A stretch of 64,000 nt of DNA, from positions 1-64,000 of the forward strand of contig JBNLDC010000074.1 of NCBI GenBank assembly GCA_050304135.1. Reading direction: 5' to 3'. This DNA comes from JAFGNB01 sp050304135 (GTDB lineage Bacteria; Fibrobacterota; Chitinivibrionia; Chitinivibrionales; Chitinispirillaceae). The translations under genes were made by a program, and so were the position numbers. This document shows, piece after piece, positions 27,519-35,700 of the stretch (the stretch's first letter is position 1; each line of letters begins with the position of its first letter). The notes beneath the pieces were generated by a model. It was not told the DNA's origin. It saw nothing but the letters and a program-made list of their open reading frames with translations, and made no database searches.

Positions 27519-28349
27519 CTATACCGGAACGGTACCGTAATACACATCACGTGCCGGTCCAGTCATATATACCGGCTCATCCGGCTTACCACGCCATTCA
27601 ATTTGCAGATCTCCCCCCGGGAGATGCACCGTTACCTCGGTATCATGTACATTATTGAGAATCCCTGCCACCGCTGCAGCACAGGCTCCGGTACCACATG
27701 CCTCGGTTTCACCGCAACCGCGTTCCCAGACACGCATGCTGACCTCCGACCGTGAGAGTACACGAACGAACTCAACATTGACCTTTCTGGGAAAGAGCGG
27801 GTGACATTCGATCCGGGGTCCCATTCCAAGTACCATTTCATCCGACAATGTTTCTGAATAAATAACCGCATGGGGATTTCCCATTGACACCGCTGTAAAG
27901 TGCAGTTGTGACGTATCAAGGACCAGCGGATGCCCCACAACCGGGCCCGCCACATCGGTGTCGACCGGAATAGTCTTCGCATCAAGCACCGGAGGACGCA
28001 TATTGACTCGCACCATTCCGTTTTCGAGACGATCTGTTACCATGATTCCGGCAAGGGTTTCAATGGTCAACCGCGTTTTTTCAGACAGTGACTGTTGTGC
28101 GATATAATTGGCAAAACAACGGATTCCGTTACCGCACATCTCGGCTTCACTGCCGTCGCTATTGATAATCCGCATACGAAAATCGGCAATTGACGATGGA
28201 AGAACCAGCACAAGACCATCCGCCCCGATACCCCGTCTCCGATCACACAGATTCGCAGCCCTTTCGACGAGCCTCTCAACCGCACCCGGGGTGATATCAT
28301 GGGTTACAATGAAATCGTTTCCGATCCCTTCCATCTTCACAAATTTCAT
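27519..28349 (-). CDS. dapF: diaminopimelate epimerase DapF
   Basis: DapF converts LL- to meso-diaminopimelate for lysine and peptidoglycan synthesis. The ATG at 28349 (GGAG, 6 bases) gives the family start MKFVKMEGIGNDFIV; the frame is open to 28466 but that extension is not family-like. The 276-aa product carries the two catalytic cysteines in EMCGNGIRCFANYI and ETEACGTGACAAAVAG, in the two mirrored halves, and MGNPHAVIY. It is a single gene. The product is consistent with a meso-DAP cell wall, which also suits the OmpA domain encoded at 24-26 kb. Confidence 0.96.
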   Translation of the reverse strand: MKFVKMEGIGNDFIVTHDITPGAVERLVERAANLCDRRRGIGADGLVLVLPSSIADFRMRIINSDGSEAEMCGNGIRCFANYIAQQSLSEKTRLTIETLAGIMVTDRLENGMVRVNMRPPVLDAKTIPVDTDVAGPVVGHPLVLDTSQLHFTAVSMGNPHAVIYSETLSDEMVLGMGPRIECHPLFPRKVNVEFVRVLSRSEVSMRVWERGCGETEACGTGACAAAVAGILNNVHDTEVTVHLPGGDLQIEWRGKPDEPVYMTGPARDVYYGTVPV

Positions 28350-28474
28350 AATTCTCCTCATCCGATGGTTTTCTGCATGACTTATCTCAAAATACGTTAC
28401 GAAGCAGCAATACTCCATAGGGGGAATCCGAAACAGTCGCATGCCTGATGCTGTTGCAACCTCCAACGGACCAA

Positions 28475-28720
28475 TCAGCGGGAATGCTGTCCGGCACTTC
28501 TTCCACTGTTTACCGGAAGCAGATATTTCACATTAAAACCACTCTGAGCTGCTCCATCGCCGTCGATTACGATACCCCTAATTGCATGCAGTGAAAGTCC
28601 GTGTACAACCCTGAGCCAGAGTCCCGCCGGTAGTTTGCTACCGGCATTCATCAGCAGATCAACCGTCTCACTTGGTATATAACGGTGTTCACCGATTGCA
28701 TCATTACCAACAACCGCCAA
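28475..28720 (-). CDS. doubtful small hypothetical protein
   Basis: An 81-codon frame from a TTG start, with no good ribosome-binding site. The sequence (MAVVGNDAIGEHRYIPSET..., LWLRVVHGLSLHAIRG) is not low-complexity and fills most of an otherwise empty stretch of 440 bases between dapF and the terminator at 28739, on the same strand as both neighbours. I recognise no family. It may be a real small gene, a decayed fragment or chance. Confidence 0.3.
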   Translation of the reverse strand: MAVVGNDAIGEHRYIPSETVDLLMNAGSKLPAGLWLRVVHGLSLHAIRGIVIDGDGAAQSGFNVKYLLPVNSGRSAGQHSR

Positions 28721-28738
28721 GTTCTCTGATTGTCAATT

Positions 28739-28769
28739 AAAAAGGTGAACGGGCGGCAATAGCCGCCCG
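28739..28769 (-). terminator. intrinsic terminator after the 28.8-29.3 kb gene
   Basis: CGGGCGGC-AATA-GCCGCCCG is a perfect 8-bp GC stem with a 4-base loop. Reading leftward (minus strand) it is followed by TTCACC and then TTTTT, 25 bases beyond the stop of the gene at 28795. Confidence 0.7.
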
Positions 28770-28794
28770 AGTACGAAAACATTCAGTACAGTGT

Positions 28795-29325
28795 CTATGC
28801 TTCGGTGTATGCCACCTCCGCCTGAACGGTACTCTTCTCGTTCGCATCACCTGCGGGAATTTCCGCATCCGGTGAACTGTAATACGACATTACCGCTGCA
28901 TAGAGCGCCTTGCGCACATTCTTGGCACTCTCTTCAGTCTTGAAGGTGAGCCAGATGGTGGCGTTTTTCTCAGTCAAAGAAGCAACGATGACCGGAAAAC
29001 CGTACAGCGAATCTTCAGAGTCTTTTTTCAAATCAACAACCCTGCCGAATGAAACGATGCCGGCGATATCAATACTGTCACCCTTGGACCTGAAAAGATG
29101 CGGTTTTACGGTACCGAGCATGGCACCGAGAACACCCCGTGAACGACGTGCCGCCTCTTCACTTTTAAAATGGCAGTATGCCGATCCCCGCGTGGTGGTA
29201 AGTTTGAAAAAGTGGGTATTATCACTTTTACGGTTTTGTTGACTGAGTTCCCCGACCGGTCCGGCATGGATAATGTGGGAAACCATAAAACTGTCAGCGG
29301 CGGTACTGAAAATTGTGTTTTGCAT
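28795..29325 (-). CDS. unknown cytoplasmic protein with an internal duplication
   Basis: The ATG at 29325 follows AAGGAG by 6 bases and gives 176 aa (MQNTIFSTAADSFMVSH...). The longer frame to 29382 is not favoured. No signal peptide or membrane segment. Two stretches resemble each other: YCHFKSEEAARRSRGVLGAM (about residues 61-80) and WLTFKTEESAKNVRKALYAAV (about 126-145), each a beta-strand, FK[ST]EE[AS]A and a helix. This suggests two copies of a small alpha/beta unit, perhaps RRM- or PilZ-like in size. The last 25 residues are acidic. I do not recognise a family. It is a single gene with its own terminator at 28739. Confidence 0.65.
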   Translation of the reverse strand: MQNTIFSTAADSFMVSHIIHAGPVGELSQQNRKSDNTHFFKLTTTRGSAYCHFKSEEAARRSRGVLGAMLGTVKPHLFRSKGDSIDIAGIVSFGRVVDLKKDSEDSLYGFPVIVASLTEKNATIWLTFKTEESAKNVRKALYAAVMSYYSSPDAEIPAGDANEKSTVQAEVAYTEA

Positions 29326-29711
29326 AAAAACTCCTTGCAGCAAATGGTGTAAAATTGATTTTTTTAGGTTAACCTGCTGCATTTAATAAGCACAAAGTGT
29401 GCCAAACTAAAAATGGCCTTTTTACTACAATAATGCTATTTAACACTTAAGCAGCCATTTTAAAGGGTCGCATTTTCGCGACTTTCAATTTGCTATTCGC
29501 AAAAATGCGACTCTTTTTCAGACATGCACACCAGAAGCTTTTCGTTGTCGTCCGGAACATGCAAAGAAACCCGGCACTTGATTAGAAAATCAGGGGACAC
29601 GTCCTGATTGAACCTGCATATTCCATCAAAAAGTATTTTTATTCAACTAACCACATCGGAGCATGTTCCGCCGACTGTTTGAAAACGGTCGGGTAATGGA
29701 GAGGTATCGTC
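29326..29711. other. divergent intergenic region with two hairpins
   Basis: This gap separates the minus-strand unknown gene from alkD and must hold both promoters. GTCGCATTTTCGCGAC ... TTCGCAAAAATGCGAC (29467-29511) forms an inverted repeat followed by TCTTTTT (to 29518), like an intrinsic terminator, although no plus-strand gene ends before it. AATCAGGGGACACGTCCTGATT (29588-29609) is a second compact hairpin with a GGAC-AC-GTCC core, similar in style to REP units. No reading frame is convincing. Confidence 0.55.
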
Positions 29712-30431
29712 ATGGCCACCTTTCGAACAATTCAGAAAAAGTTGATTACTCATTCCAACGAGCTGCAGGCTGCCCATCTCTCACGGTTTTTTAAAACCGG
29801 CAAAGGCAGCTACGGGGAGGGGGACCGTTTCAGAGGCATCAGAGTACCTCAATTGCGTATACTTGCAAAGGAATTTACGGGTACATCTCTAGATGAACTG
29901 TCCCGATTACTTGATTCATCGTTTCATGAGGACCGTTTTTTTGCACTACTTCTATTGATAGATACCTACCGTCGGAGCAGTGAGCGGGAGAAAGATACAA
30001 TTTACCGATTCTATCTGAATCATACCATACGGATCAACAACTGGGATTTAGTTGATGTCTCCGCACATCATATTGTAGGTGTTCATTTATTTTCCCGCAA
30101 TCGAAAGCCATTGTATCAGCTTGCACATTCCCCGCTGTTGTGGGATCGGAGGATCAGTCTGATTGCAACCTTTCACTTCATCAGAAACAATGAATTCGAC
30201 GACACCTTCAAGCTGACCACCCTTCTGATGAACGACCGGGAGGACCTTATTCAAAAAGCCATGGGGTGGATGCTGCGTGAAATCGGAAAACGTGACAGCA
30301 GCGCTGAAGAGAACTATCTCAGGCAGCATCTTACGCAATTGCCCCGGACAACCCTTCGCTATGCGATAGAGCGGTTTCCTGAAGAAAAACGACGTTTTTT
30401 TCTGCAACCGACACCGAAAAAGCAAGACTGA
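29712..30431 (+). CDS. DNA alkylation repair protein, AlkD-like DNA glycosylase
   Basis: AlkD removes N3- and N7-alkylated purines using a helical HEAT-like scaffold without flipping the base. The 239-aa product has the family length and HEAT-like helices, and the positions that matter in AlkD can be matched: NNWDLVDVSA (catalytic Trp and Asp), LLWDRRISLIATF (Arg) and KAMGWMLREIGKRD (Trp). The family start MATFRTIQKKL fits the ATG, with GGAGAGG upstream. It is a single gene followed by a hairpin terminator at 30470. The subtype is certain at family level; substrate range is not. Confidence 0.9.
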   Translation: MATFRTIQKKLITHSNELQAAHLSRFFKTGKGSYGEGDRFRGIRVPQLRILAKEFTGTSLDELSRLLDSSFHEDRFFALLLLIDTYRRSSEREKDTIYRFYLNHTIRINNWDLVDVSAHHIVGVHLFSRNRKPLYQLAHSPLLWDRRISLIATFHFIRNNEFDDTFKLTTLLMNDREDLIQKAMGWMLREIGKRDSSAEENYLRQHLTQLPRTTLRYAIERFPEEKRRFFLQPTPKKQD

Positions 30432-30469
30432 TACTTGCCCGTTGCTACTGAACAAAGTGTTTGATCTAT

Positions 30470-30497
30470 GCTATCACTGTATGGTAGCGATTTTTTT
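30470..30497 (+). terminator. intrinsic terminator after the AlkD-like gene
   Basis: GCTATCA-CTGTA-TGGTAGC (7 bp with one G-U pair) followed by GATTTTTTT, about 40 bases after the alkD-like stop. It directly precedes the inverted-repeat element at 30500. Confidence 0.65.
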
Positions 30498-30499
30498 AT

Positions 30500-30645
30500 T
30501 TAGTGTCTGTTTAGCATTAGTGGCAACAATACCCTTCGACAAGGTCAGGGTGAGCATGGATCATGAAATCCCCCTTACACGCTCATGCTGAGCCTGGTTA
30601 AAGTACGAACGGTCTTTTACTGGTATTCTGAACAGATACTATTTA
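30500..30645. repeat. small element bounded by imperfect inverted repeats, copy B
   Basis: The left end TTAGTGTCTGTTTAGCATT (from about 30499) and the right end AATTCTGAACAGATACTA-type sequence (TATTCTGAACAGATACTAT at 30624-30642) are imperfect inverted copies. The right end is identical over 19 bases to that of copy A at 15269. The interior differs from copy A: CCCTTCGACAAGGTCAGG ... CATGCTGAGCCTGGTTAAAG, a palindrome of the TTCGACAAGGTCAGG type often dispersed in bacterial genomes. The right end supplies the TAG stop codon of pyrD. Confidence 0.55.
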
Positions 30646-31553
30646 AGCAGTTGACGAAGTTCACTCACCGAGGAGAATCGGCCGGATGTGCAATACTGCT
30701 CAATCTCATCAACAACGCGGTTCGGCAACCGGGGATCAACAAAAGTACCGGTTCCCACCTGTACAGCCGAAGCTCCAGCGAGCAGATACTCTATCGCATC
30801 ATCACCGTTCATTATACCCCCCATACCGATTACCGGAATGGTAACCGCTCGGCATATCCGGTAGGTCAGTGCCACACCGATCGGCCGGATCGCCGGTCCG
30901 CTGAGCCCCCCTGTTTTCATTGCGAACACCGGTTTTCTTCTTTTTATATCAATAACCATACCTACACAGGTATTGATGCAGGAGAGTGCGTCGGCACCTC
31001 CTGCCTCGGCGGCACGGGCGATAACGGTTATATCGGTTACATTCGGGGTCAGTTTTATGATCAATGGTTTTACGGTCAGTTTCCGCAATGCCGCGGTAAG
31101 GCGTTCGATCTGTTGAGGATCAGTGCCGAAGGCAAGGCCGCCATGTTTGACATTGGGACAGGAAACATTAATCTCGTATCCGGCAAGCATTGTACAGGAT
31201 TCAAGCCGCTTGACAACTCCGGCATACTCCTCTTCAGTTGAACCGGCGACATTGGCGATTACGGGACAACCGTAGCGGGAGAGTTCCGGAGCTTTTTCGC
31301 TGATAAACCGCTCCACTCCGACATTAGCCAGACCGATGGAGTTGAGAATACCCGCGGGTGTTTCGACTATCCGGGGAATAGCATTTCCCCCCCGGGGAGA
31401 GAGCGTGATAGCTTTGGTATAGAGTGCCCCCAACCTGGAGAGATCAAGCAGTGACTCGTATTCCCCACCATACCCGAACGTCCCCGAGGCGACCCCCACC
31501 GGATTAGGTAACACCAACGCGCCGATACGCACCGTCATATCAATCAGTCCCAT
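30639..31553 (-). CDS. pyrD: dihydroorotate dehydrogenase class 1B, catalytic subunit PyrD
   Basis: PyrD oxidises dihydroorotate to orotate in pyrimidine synthesis; the 1B type works with PyrK and NAD. The 304-aa product has the class 1 barrel: NPVGVASGTFGYG near the start, ILNSIGLANVGVE, the catalytic-loop cysteine in YEINVSCPNVKHGG (a Cys is the base in class 1), PLIIKLTPN, and the FMN phosphate motifs GMGGIMNGDDA and LAGASAVQVGTG. AAGGA lies 6 bases before the ATG, which sits inside the last 10 bases of pyrK, so the two are translationally coupled. The last codon before the stop lies at the edge of the repeat element at 30500-30645, so the original C-terminus may have been altered slightly by the insertion. 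Confidence 0.95.
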   Translation of the reverse strand: MGLIDMTVRIGALVLPNPVGVASGTFGYGGEYESLLDLSRLGALYTKAITLSPRGGNAIPRIVETPAGILNSIGLANVGVERFISEKAPELSRYGCPVIANVAGSTEEEYAGVVKRLESCTMLAGYEINVSCPNVKHGGLAFGTDPQQIERLTAALRKLTVKPLIIKLTPNVTDITVIARAAEAGGADALSCINTCVGMVIDIKRRKPVFAMKTGGLSGPAIRPIGVALTYRICRAVTIPVIGMGGIMNGDDAIEYLLAGASAVQVGTGTFVDPRLPNRVVDEIEQYCTSGRFSSVSELRQLLK

Positions 31554-32317
31554 GCGAGTTCCTTACTGTCAAAAACCGGCCCTTCACGGCACGCCCGCGC
31601 AAAGGAAACACCATCGGCAAGCCGAACCGCACATCCCATGCAAGCGCCTACCCCGCACGCCATAACCTGCTCAACTGAAACAAAGCAGGTAAATCCGTGG
31701 TCCATCGCGAATCGGTGGCACCCCTTGAGCATCGGCTCCGGACCGCAACAGTATATCCGGGTATCGGCCGGAAGTTCTCCGGCAACGGACTCGAGGTATT
31801 CGACGACATTACCGGCAAATCCACTACTGCCGTCATCGGTACAGACAGTTACCGACCGATCGGCGAACAAGGCTTCGGGAAGAAATGCCGCTGATCGGCA
31901 ACCGAATACAAACGAGTGATCGAGTCCTGACAATTGCAATGTATCAGCCAGAAAAAGCACCGGACCAAGCCCGATACCACCGGCGACCAGTACCGAGTGC
32001 TGTCCCGGTAAAGGAAGCGGAAACGGTGTTCCGAGCGGACCGATGACATCCACCTCGGAACCGCACCCGAAAGTACTGAGTAATTCAGTACCTGCTCCAC
32101 GTATCTGGTAGATAAAGGAAATATCATTTTTCTCAGTAGTTAACCGGGAAATGGCAAACGGCCTCCGCAACAGCGGTACCACCGAAGGAGAGATTCTGAC
32201 GGTAAGAAACTGCCCGGGTTGCCCGGTAACAACCGACGCAGCAGCCCGCAGTCGTATCTCGAACATTGATTGACAGAGTCGTTCATTCGATACTATACTG
32301 GCAGTGAACTGATTCAT
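31544..32317 (-). CDS. pyrK: dihydroorotate dehydrogenase electron-transfer subunit PyrK
   Basis: PyrK carries FAD and a [2Fe-2S] cluster and passes electrons from PyrD to NAD. The 257-aa product has the ferredoxin-reductase layout: FAD domain with LRRPFAISR (residues about 50-58) and YQIRGAGTELLS, NAD domain with VLVAGGIGLGPVLFLA, CCGPEPMLKGC, and the C-terminal cluster motif with cysteines in VMACGVGACMGCAV plus RACREGPVF. GAGG stands 8 bases before the ATG. The pyrKD pair forms the whole operon here; no other pyr genes adjoin. Confidence 0.94.
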   Translation of the reverse strand: MNQFTASIVSNERLCQSMFEIRLRAAASVVTGQPGQFLTVRISPSVVPLLRRPFAISRLTTEKNDISFIYQIRGAGTELLSTFGCGSEVDVIGPLGTPFPLPLPGQHSVLVAGGIGLGPVLFLADTLQLSGLDHSFVFGCRSAAFLPEALFADRSVTVCTDDGSSGFAGNVVEYLESVAGELPADTRIYCCGPEPMLKGCHRFAMDHGFTCFVSVEQVMACGVGACMGCAVRLADGVSFARACREGPVFDSKELAWD

Positions 32318-32772
32318 CTCATGACCTCAATAGAATCGGAGCGGTGTACCCACGTCGCATGAATTGACCACCTCGCTTGAAAGAACTATTTCATTCCGTT
32401 GCGATTTTCACTCCACAAAGTACTTCACGACACCGGAGTTTTCAACCGGCACGAGACGGTTTGCTCCCGGTTCCTCTGCTGTGCCGGCTGGTACCATGTG
32501 CAGACGATTTGAACAGCTGCCGCCTCCACCCTGCGGTCTTCAGACCGTATACACCGCGGATTATTTCTCTAAAAGGGTTTTCAAGCCAATCACACCCATG
32601 TATATTTATTCTTTATATTTATGTTTTTTTCCATTCTCATCCATCCTGAGTGTGAATCAATCAATTCACAGCACTCTTACCCCTCAGGCATGAGATAACA
32701 CCATAATGCACCGGCTGTATGATTTTTCGAAAACAATTCCAATTCATTTCAGATATTGACGGAGGTTTCAAA
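32318..32772. other. divergent intergenic region, no gene recognised
   Basis: About 455 bases between the start of pyrK (minus) and the start of the TPR protein (plus). Short overlapping frames exist (for example 32364-32693), but they have no ribosome-binding sites and no family signal. The AT-rich part around 32595-32640 (TATATTTATTCTTTATATTT) is the likely promoter area of the TPR gene. Confidence 0.45.
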
Positions 32773-35700
32773 ATGCGCTCTCACCGGGTCTCTGCTTTCA
32801 TTTTGATGATTACCGCTTTCTTCCTAGTTTGCCCATTGACCATTTCGGCAGATGACGCATTCGATAAACTCTACTCTTCGGGGAAATACAAAGAAGCTAT
32901 CGATTATGCCGAGGAGAAAATTCCCGCCGGCGACCGCACCTCTTCAATCTGGGCAAAACTCGGAGTTGCCAACGAAGAGCAGCAGCTTGTCGAAAAAGCG
33001 CTCGCCTGTTTCATGGTTTCCATCCGTCTTGATCAGAAGAATTATGAAGCCTATCTGGGTGCCTCCAGAATATACAACAAGATGGGCCAGGCGGAATCCG
33101 CGCTTGAAATGTCCAAAAAAGCGATGGATCTCAAACTTACCGGCGAAGCCGCCTGGACTTTTGCTCAGGCCTGCATTACTCTCAATCGTACTGCCGAGGC
33201 GAAAACTGCTCTCGAGAAAGTCACCGAAGTTGACCCTACGAACATGATCGCTCAGCGGGCGCTGGGAAACATTTTCTACAAGGAGAAAAACTACTCGAAA
33301 GCGGTACAGTTTCTCAAAAAAGCGTACGAGGCAAAACCAGACGGAGAAACGGCACTTGATCTCGCCAACGCGTATAAAATAATCGGTGATCTTGACGCGG
33401 CAGAAAAATTCTACAAGGAAGCGTCCAAAGACCGCAAGAGCGCCCCTCCTGAAGCAATCATTGAGCTTGCACGCATCTATTTCAAAAAAGAGAAGTTCAG
33501 CGAAGCAGCAGATGCGTTTAGTCAGGCCAATGAGTCCAAACTCTCCGGCCAGGATCTTTTTTCCTACGCTACCAGTATCGAAAAATCAGGCGGCAACAAA
33601 GGTAAAATGGCACGGATACTCGAAGCAGCTATAAAGAAAACCGGTTCAAAGGCGACTCCGGAGATACTCGCCGCCCAGGAATCTATCGGCCGGTATTTCA
33701 TCGAAAAAAAGAACTACAGCAATGCACTTTCGGCACTGGAGTACATCCGCTCAAACAAGGGCGACTCAAAAGTCAATCCTGAGATACTCTTCCTGATCGC
33801 AGATGCTTATGAAGGCCTCAAAAAACGGTCTATGGCAATACCGCTTCTCGAGGCAGTCATCGCCCGTGACCGGAAAAACGTCGAAGCATATGCCCGGCTT
33901 GCAGATATTTACACCCGGGAACGGCAGAGCGATAAGGCTAAAAGCATTTATGAGAAACTCCTCTCGCTGCAACCCAACAACCCCGAAGTATACCTTACCC
34001 TCGGCGAATACAACCTCAAGGCGAAAAAGTATGACGAAGCACTCAAACATTTCCAGAAAAGCTTCACCCTTGATCAGAAAGCGATTGCCGCGATCGGAAT
34101 GATGAACGCAGCCTGGAAGCTAAAACGGTACGATATCGCCCGTGATGCAGCGGAATCAGCACTCCACAAAGACGATAAACTTCGTGAACCGCAGGTGATA
34201 CTTGCGAAGATCTTCATTCGGGAAAAGAATTTCAGTGCCGCCGCCGGCAAACTTGAAGATCTGCTCAAAGCCGATGCCAAAAATCTTGAACTGCTCGAAC
34301 ATCTGGCTGATTGCTACAGCAATCTGGGAAAAACGAATAAACTTGCAGACATCGATAAGCGAATCATCGAAATCGACAAGAAAAATATCGGAGCCCGCCT
34401 GCGCTTCGCCAGATATTCACAGTCCTCCGGTGACCTGAAGGCCGCCAAAGAGATTCTCGACGAACTTGTTTCCATGCAACCGAAAAATACGGAAGTACTG
34501 AAAAGCCTCTATGAGATCGCTCTTAAGGACGGGGATAAAAAGAAAGCGCTGGCGTATCTCAAACGTTACCTTGCCATCAAGCCTTCTGATGCCGGACTGC
34601 AGAAAGTATCCGGCGATCTGCAATATGAACTCGGCGATAAAAATGGCGCATTGGCCTCCTATCGTCGTGCAATGAAAGCGGATCCGGGCATAAAAGGTTT
34701 TTACAAACGATACGCCGAACTGGTTATGGGAAAGAAAAACAACGGCAAGGGTGAACAGCAGGAAGTCATCAACGTGCTCAACGCCGCGGTGAAAGCCGGA
34801 GAAGCAGACGCGGAAATATACTCGACACTCGGTTCAATCTATAAAAATCAGAAGAATTACCCGCTTGCAATTTCCATGTTGCAGAAAGCGCTGCAGAAAG
34901 ACCCGAAAGACATTGAATCATTATCAATGCTCGCATTTTGTCAGGAAAAGGCAGGCAAGCTCTCCGAGGCAATCATATCCTACGAACAGGCAGCTGCACT
35001 GGACAGCAAAAACACCGATGACTACAAAGCACTTGGACGACTGTACCAGAAAGCCGGAAAGAAAGACCAGTCGATCAAGGCCTATAAAAAATATCTTGAA
35101 AAAGCGTCTGATGCATCCATTGCCGCGATGGTTGGTGAATATGCATACAATCAGAAAAAGTACGACGAAGCGGCAACCTATTTCGCAAAAGTAACCGGGG
35201 CAAGTTCCAATCAATCAGGGTTTCTCTCAATGTATGCCGATGCCGCATTCAAATCAGGTGACATGAAAAACGCGGAACGTCTTCTTAAAAAGCTGACGGC
35301 GAAATCACCAAGTAGTGCCGCCTCGTATCTCAGGTTGTATGAGATCGCACTCAAGGCAGGCAACAAAAGTGAAGCCGCAGAGCACCTCAAGAAATACACG
35401 TCGCTCAATCAGAAGGATGCATCAAATCTTAAAAAACTCGGTGATCTCTATTTTGAGCTAAAGAATCAGAATGAAGCCATCGCCGCCTACAGAAATGTTC
35501 TTAAAGCGAATCCGAAAGCTAAAGGACTTTACAAAAACTACCTTGCACTCGTTTTAAAAATGGGAAGTCAGGCGGAGAAATCAGCAGCCCTGAGCGGTGC
35601 GGTTGACGCCGGAGAAGCTGATGCGGATGCCTACCGGCAGCTCGGAGACATCAACTATGCTGCAAAGAATTACCCGAAGGCTCTGCAGTATTATGAAAAG

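Noticed and set aside
32364..32693. Plus-strand frames upstream of the TPR gene
   Set aside because: No ribosome-binding sites, overlapping frames in two registers with low-complexity Ser/Phe text, and position in the promoter area.
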